Position numbers and translations under genes: made by a program
The notes under the pieces: model-generated
Seen by the model: only the letters and a program-made list of their open reading frames with translations
Databases searched by the model: none
What the model was told of the DNA's origin: nothing
Part shown: one piece after another, positions 6,249 through 8,099 of the stretch
How positions within the stretch are numbered: the first letter of the stretch is position 1
How the letters are laid out: each line of letters starts with the position of its first letter
NCBI GenBank assembly: GCA_017531065.1
Contig: JAFXLR010000083.1
Location: 1 to 8,099 of the forward strand
Source of the DNA: Bacilli bacterium
GTDB taxonomy: Bacteria > Bacillota_I > Bacilli_A > RFN20 > CAG-826
Length of the DNA stretch: 8,099 bases
Direction: 5' to 3'

Positions 6249-7709
6249 ATGGCGAAAAAAGAGCAATTCATATTCGAAGCTCCGAAGAAAGAAAAGCACA
6301 AGTCGAGCAGGAAGACTGCAATCTTAAGCCTTCTCCTCGTCACTTTCTTGACCCTTCTTTCTTTACTCCTTTCGCTTTATAGCGCTGGTGAAGGCGACAT
6401 CCAAAAAGGTTTCGCCATCATCGGAAACGCTCTTGCGAATGGTGATCCATTCTGGCTTGCCGTCATCGCGGGCTTGATGCTTCTTTCGTATTTCATCGAA
6501 GCGCTCATTATTCTTGTCTTCTGCCGTCTATACACGAGGAAATACTATTTCCACCAAGGCCTCGCTAACGCGATGATTGGCGCCTTCTATAACAACGTCA
6601 CCCCAGGTGCGAGTGGTGGTCAGGTCATGCAGGTCTACACGATGAAGAAGCAGGGCATCGAGGTCTCTAACGCCGCATCCATCATGGTCATGTGGTTCAT
6701 CCTTTATCAGACCGCTCTCATCATCTTCGACGTCTTCGCTCTTATCCTTGAGTGGAACGATATCTGGTCCATCAAATCCTTCAAGATCGAGAACTTCTCC
6801 TTCTTTGGTTGGGATGGCACCATCACGATGCTTCCTCTCATCATCATTGGCTTCACCGTCAACGTCGCGGTCATTTTGATACTCTTCTTAATGAGCTACT
6901 CCCACAGGTTCCATAACTTCATCATGCACTATGGAATCGGCTTCTTAGCAAAGATCAAAATTATCAAAAAACCTGACAAAACCCGTGAGAATTTAAGAAT
7001 TCAGGTCGAAAACTTCAAGATTGAGCTTAGGCGTCTCCAGGCAAATATCCCTGTCACCATCCTCATCGTTTTTCTCTTCCTTTGCATCCTCGCGATCAGA
7101 TTCTCGATCCCATATTTCTCTGGCTTAGCGCTTAACGCTTACGGTGCGAACGAAGGCTTCAGGTTTGACCGTCTTAACGACGCTTGCTTCAGAAGTGCCT
7201 TCCACCAAATGGTTTCCGGCTTAGTCCCTCTTCCTGGTGGAGCAGGCATTTCGGAAATCGTCTATAACGCCATGTTCAACGGCTTCTTCGTTGAGACTTA
7301 TGCCGTCACAGAGACTGGCCTATCGGTTATCAGAACTCCTTCGGCGAACGTTATGTCCACCCAGATCCTTTGGCGTATCGCGACCTTCTACTTCGTCCTT
7401 ATCGCCTCTGGTATCGTCGCTGCGCTTTATCACTCTCGAGGCCAAGGGGAGCAGGTGCCCTACGCTTCACGTCAAACCTTCGTCGACCTTCAGCTCCAGA
7501 CTTACGACCAAAGAAAGCTTTCTAGTGAGACCCTATATGAGACTAGGCAGCTTAGCCGCAGAGCCATTAAGAAGACGATGGACACCAATTCGCTTAATGA
7601 CTATGGCTTAGTCACGGGCGATGACTATATCGGGCCATATGAGCCATATAAGAAAGACGCTTCAAAGAAGAAGAAAAAGGCCGCTACAGCGCAGCCTGAT
7701 GAGGATTAA
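6249..7709 (+). CDS. Flippase-like integral membrane protein (LPG synthase TM / YbhN family)
   Basis: A 486-residue polytopic membrane protein of the family named after the membrane domain of MprF (lysylphosphatidylglycerol synthase). Hydrophobic spans lie near 23-46, 68-94, 143-168, 192-217, 268-298 and 371-394. Between them are the family signatures FYNNVTPGASGGQVMQVY (113-130) and PLPGGAGISEIVY (327-339), which may be re-entrant segments. There is no aminoacyl-transferase domain, so it should not make lysyl-lipids; a lipid-flipping or lipid-transport role is an inference from MprF. The N-terminus is basic and probably cytoplasmic. A roughly 90-residue polar tail (397-486) with a KKKKK run at 473-477 and an acidic end is probably cytoplasmic as well. 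ATG 6249 is the only reasonable start, because TAA at 6234-6236 closes the frame upstream; there is no Shine-Dalgarno. A GT4 gene begins 2 bp after the stop, suggesting the pair makes and moves a membrane glycolipid. Confidence 0.88.
   Translation: MAKKEQFIFEAPKKEKHKSSRKTAILSLLLVTFLTLLSLLLSLYSAGEGDIQKGFAIIGNALANGDPFWLAVIAGLMLLSYFIEALIILVFCRLYTRKYYFHQGLANAMIGAFYNNVTPGASGGQVMQVYTMKKQGIEVSNAASIMVMWFILYQTALIIFDVFALILEWNDIWSIKSFKIENFSFFGWDGTITMLPLIIIGFTVNVAVILILFLMSYSHRFHNFIMHYGIGFLAKIKIIKKPDKTRENLRIQVENFKIELRRLQANIPVTILIVFLFLCILAIRFSIPYFSGLALNAYGANEGFRFDRLNDACFRSAFHQMVSGLVPLPGGAGISEIVYNAMFNGFFVETYAVTETGLSVIRTPSANVMSTQILWRIATFYFVLIASGIVAALYHSRGQGEQVPYASRQTFVDLQLQTYDQRKLSSETLYETRQLSRRAIKKTMDTNSLNDYGLVTGDDYIGPYEPYKKDASKKKKKAATAQPDED
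7701..7705 (+). promoter_or_regulatory. Ribosome binding site of the GT4 gene
   Basis: GAGGA lies 6 nt before ATG 7712, within the last codons of the upstream gene. It supports the start choice and co-translation of the two genes. Confidence 0.65.
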
Positions 7710-7711
7710 AG

Positions 7712-8099
7712 ATGAGAGTAGCAATCTTCAGTGACACCTACCCACCAGAGATCAACGGCGTCGCCACAAGCACCCGTAACCTTTATCGCGCTTTCGTGAG
7801 CCATGGCCATAAGGTCAAGGTTTTCACCACGAACCCATATGGCAAAGACCTTCTTGAAGAAGGGGATATCGTCCGTATTCAAGGCATTGAGCTTAAGTTC
7901 CTCTACGATTACCGTATGGCGGGCTTCTATAACAGCAAAGCCATGAAGATCCTCCGTGCATTCAAGCCAGACGTCATTCATATTCAGACCGACGCTGGCA
8001 TTGGACAGTTTGGTTTCATTGCCGCGACCAACTTAAGCGCCCCAACGGTTTACACCTACCATACTTCGTATGAGGACTACACCCATTACGTCCCTGGAA
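7712..8099 (+). CDS. GT4 glycosyltransferase, N-terminal part (diacylglycerol glucosyltransferase-like; 3' end outside window)
   Basis: The first 129 residues of a GT-B-fold glycosyltransferase of family GT4. Visible are the N-terminal strand and glycine loop, MRVAIFSDTYPPEINGVATS (1-20), where the nucleotide-sugar fold begins. HGHKVKVFTT (31-40) and FKPDVIHIQTDAGIG (84-98) follow, then TYHTSYEDYTHYVPG (115-129). The last motif is characteristic of the GT4 subgroup that includes bacterial 1,2-diacylglycerol 3-glucosyltransferases. These sit on the inner membrane face and move glucose from UDP-glucose to diacylglycerol, making glycolipids that stabilise the bilayer or anchor lipoteichoic acid. 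The donor-binding C-terminal half with its E-x7-E motif lies beyond the window, so sugar and acceptor are inferred. Other GT4 enzymes, such as phosphatidylinositol mannosyltransferases, share this N-terminus. ATG 7712 has a GAGGA site and follows the flippase-like gene by 2 bp, so it belongs to the same operon. Confidence 0.88.
   Translation, partial: MRVAIFSDTYPPEINGVATSTRNLYRAFVSHGHKVKVFTTNPYGKDLLEEGDIVRIQGIELKFLYDYRMAGFYNSKAMKILRAFKPDVIHIQTDAGIGQFGFIAATNLSAPTVYTYHTSYEDYTHYVPG

Noticed and set aside
1..8099. Mobile element, CRISPR, tRNA or riboswitch
   Set aside because: I saw no direct repeats with regular spacing, no transposase or integrase motif, no cloverleaf, and intergenic gaps of at most 117 bp leave little room for a structured leader.

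Overview
The window looks like a chromosomal segment of a mid-GC member of the Bacillota, probably class Bacilli near the Erysipelotrichia/Mollicutes-related gut lineages. That placement is an inference from gene content: a SWIM zinc-finger gene next to a SNF2 helicase, a solo FatA-type thioesterase, and an MprF/YbhN-type membrane protein followed by a diacylglycerol-glucosyltransferase-like GT4. All tryptophans in the called genes are TGG, and no in-frame TGA occurs in any of them. The standard bacterial code therefore fits better than the Mycoplasma code. The four visible plus-strand stops and starts and the one minus-strand gene form a dense, ordinary chromosomal layout. I see no tRNA, rRNA, insertion sequence, CRISPR array or phage gene.

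Layout: (1) positions 2-631, plus strand, the 3' part of an unrecognised gene. (2) 654-1364, minus strand, a complete acyl-ACP thioesterase convergent with gene 1. (3) A 117-bp divergent intergenic region, 1365-1481, carrying promoter-like elements for both flanking genes. (4) 1482-2960 and 2947-6165, plus strand, a SWIM zinc-finger protein and a large SNF2-family ATPase overlapping by 14 bp, clearly one translationally coupled operon. (5) An 83-bp intergenic region, 6166-6248, with a short GC hairpin, an extended -10 promoter and a perfect 9-bp inverted repeat. (6) 6249-7709, a polytopic flippase-like membrane protein, followed 2 bp later by the start of a GT4 glycosyltransferase that runs off the window.

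Themes: the SWIM/SNF2 pair probably acts as one machine on nucleic acid or transcription/replication complexes. The last two genes probably serve membrane glycolipid or anionic-lipid surface chemistry, and the thioesterase controls release of fatty acids from acyl carrier protein. A pattern runs through the window. The three genes that begin transcription units (thioesterase, SWIM, flippase-like) have no Shine-Dalgarno at the start codon, and each has an in-frame stop a few codons upstream that fixes the start. Two of them have a -10-like box almost touching the start codon. The two operon-internal genes have good GAGG-type ribosome binding sites. I found no clearly unprecedented multi-gene system; the most interesting items are the start-site architecture, the operator-like palindromes and the split SWIM/SNF2 arrangement.
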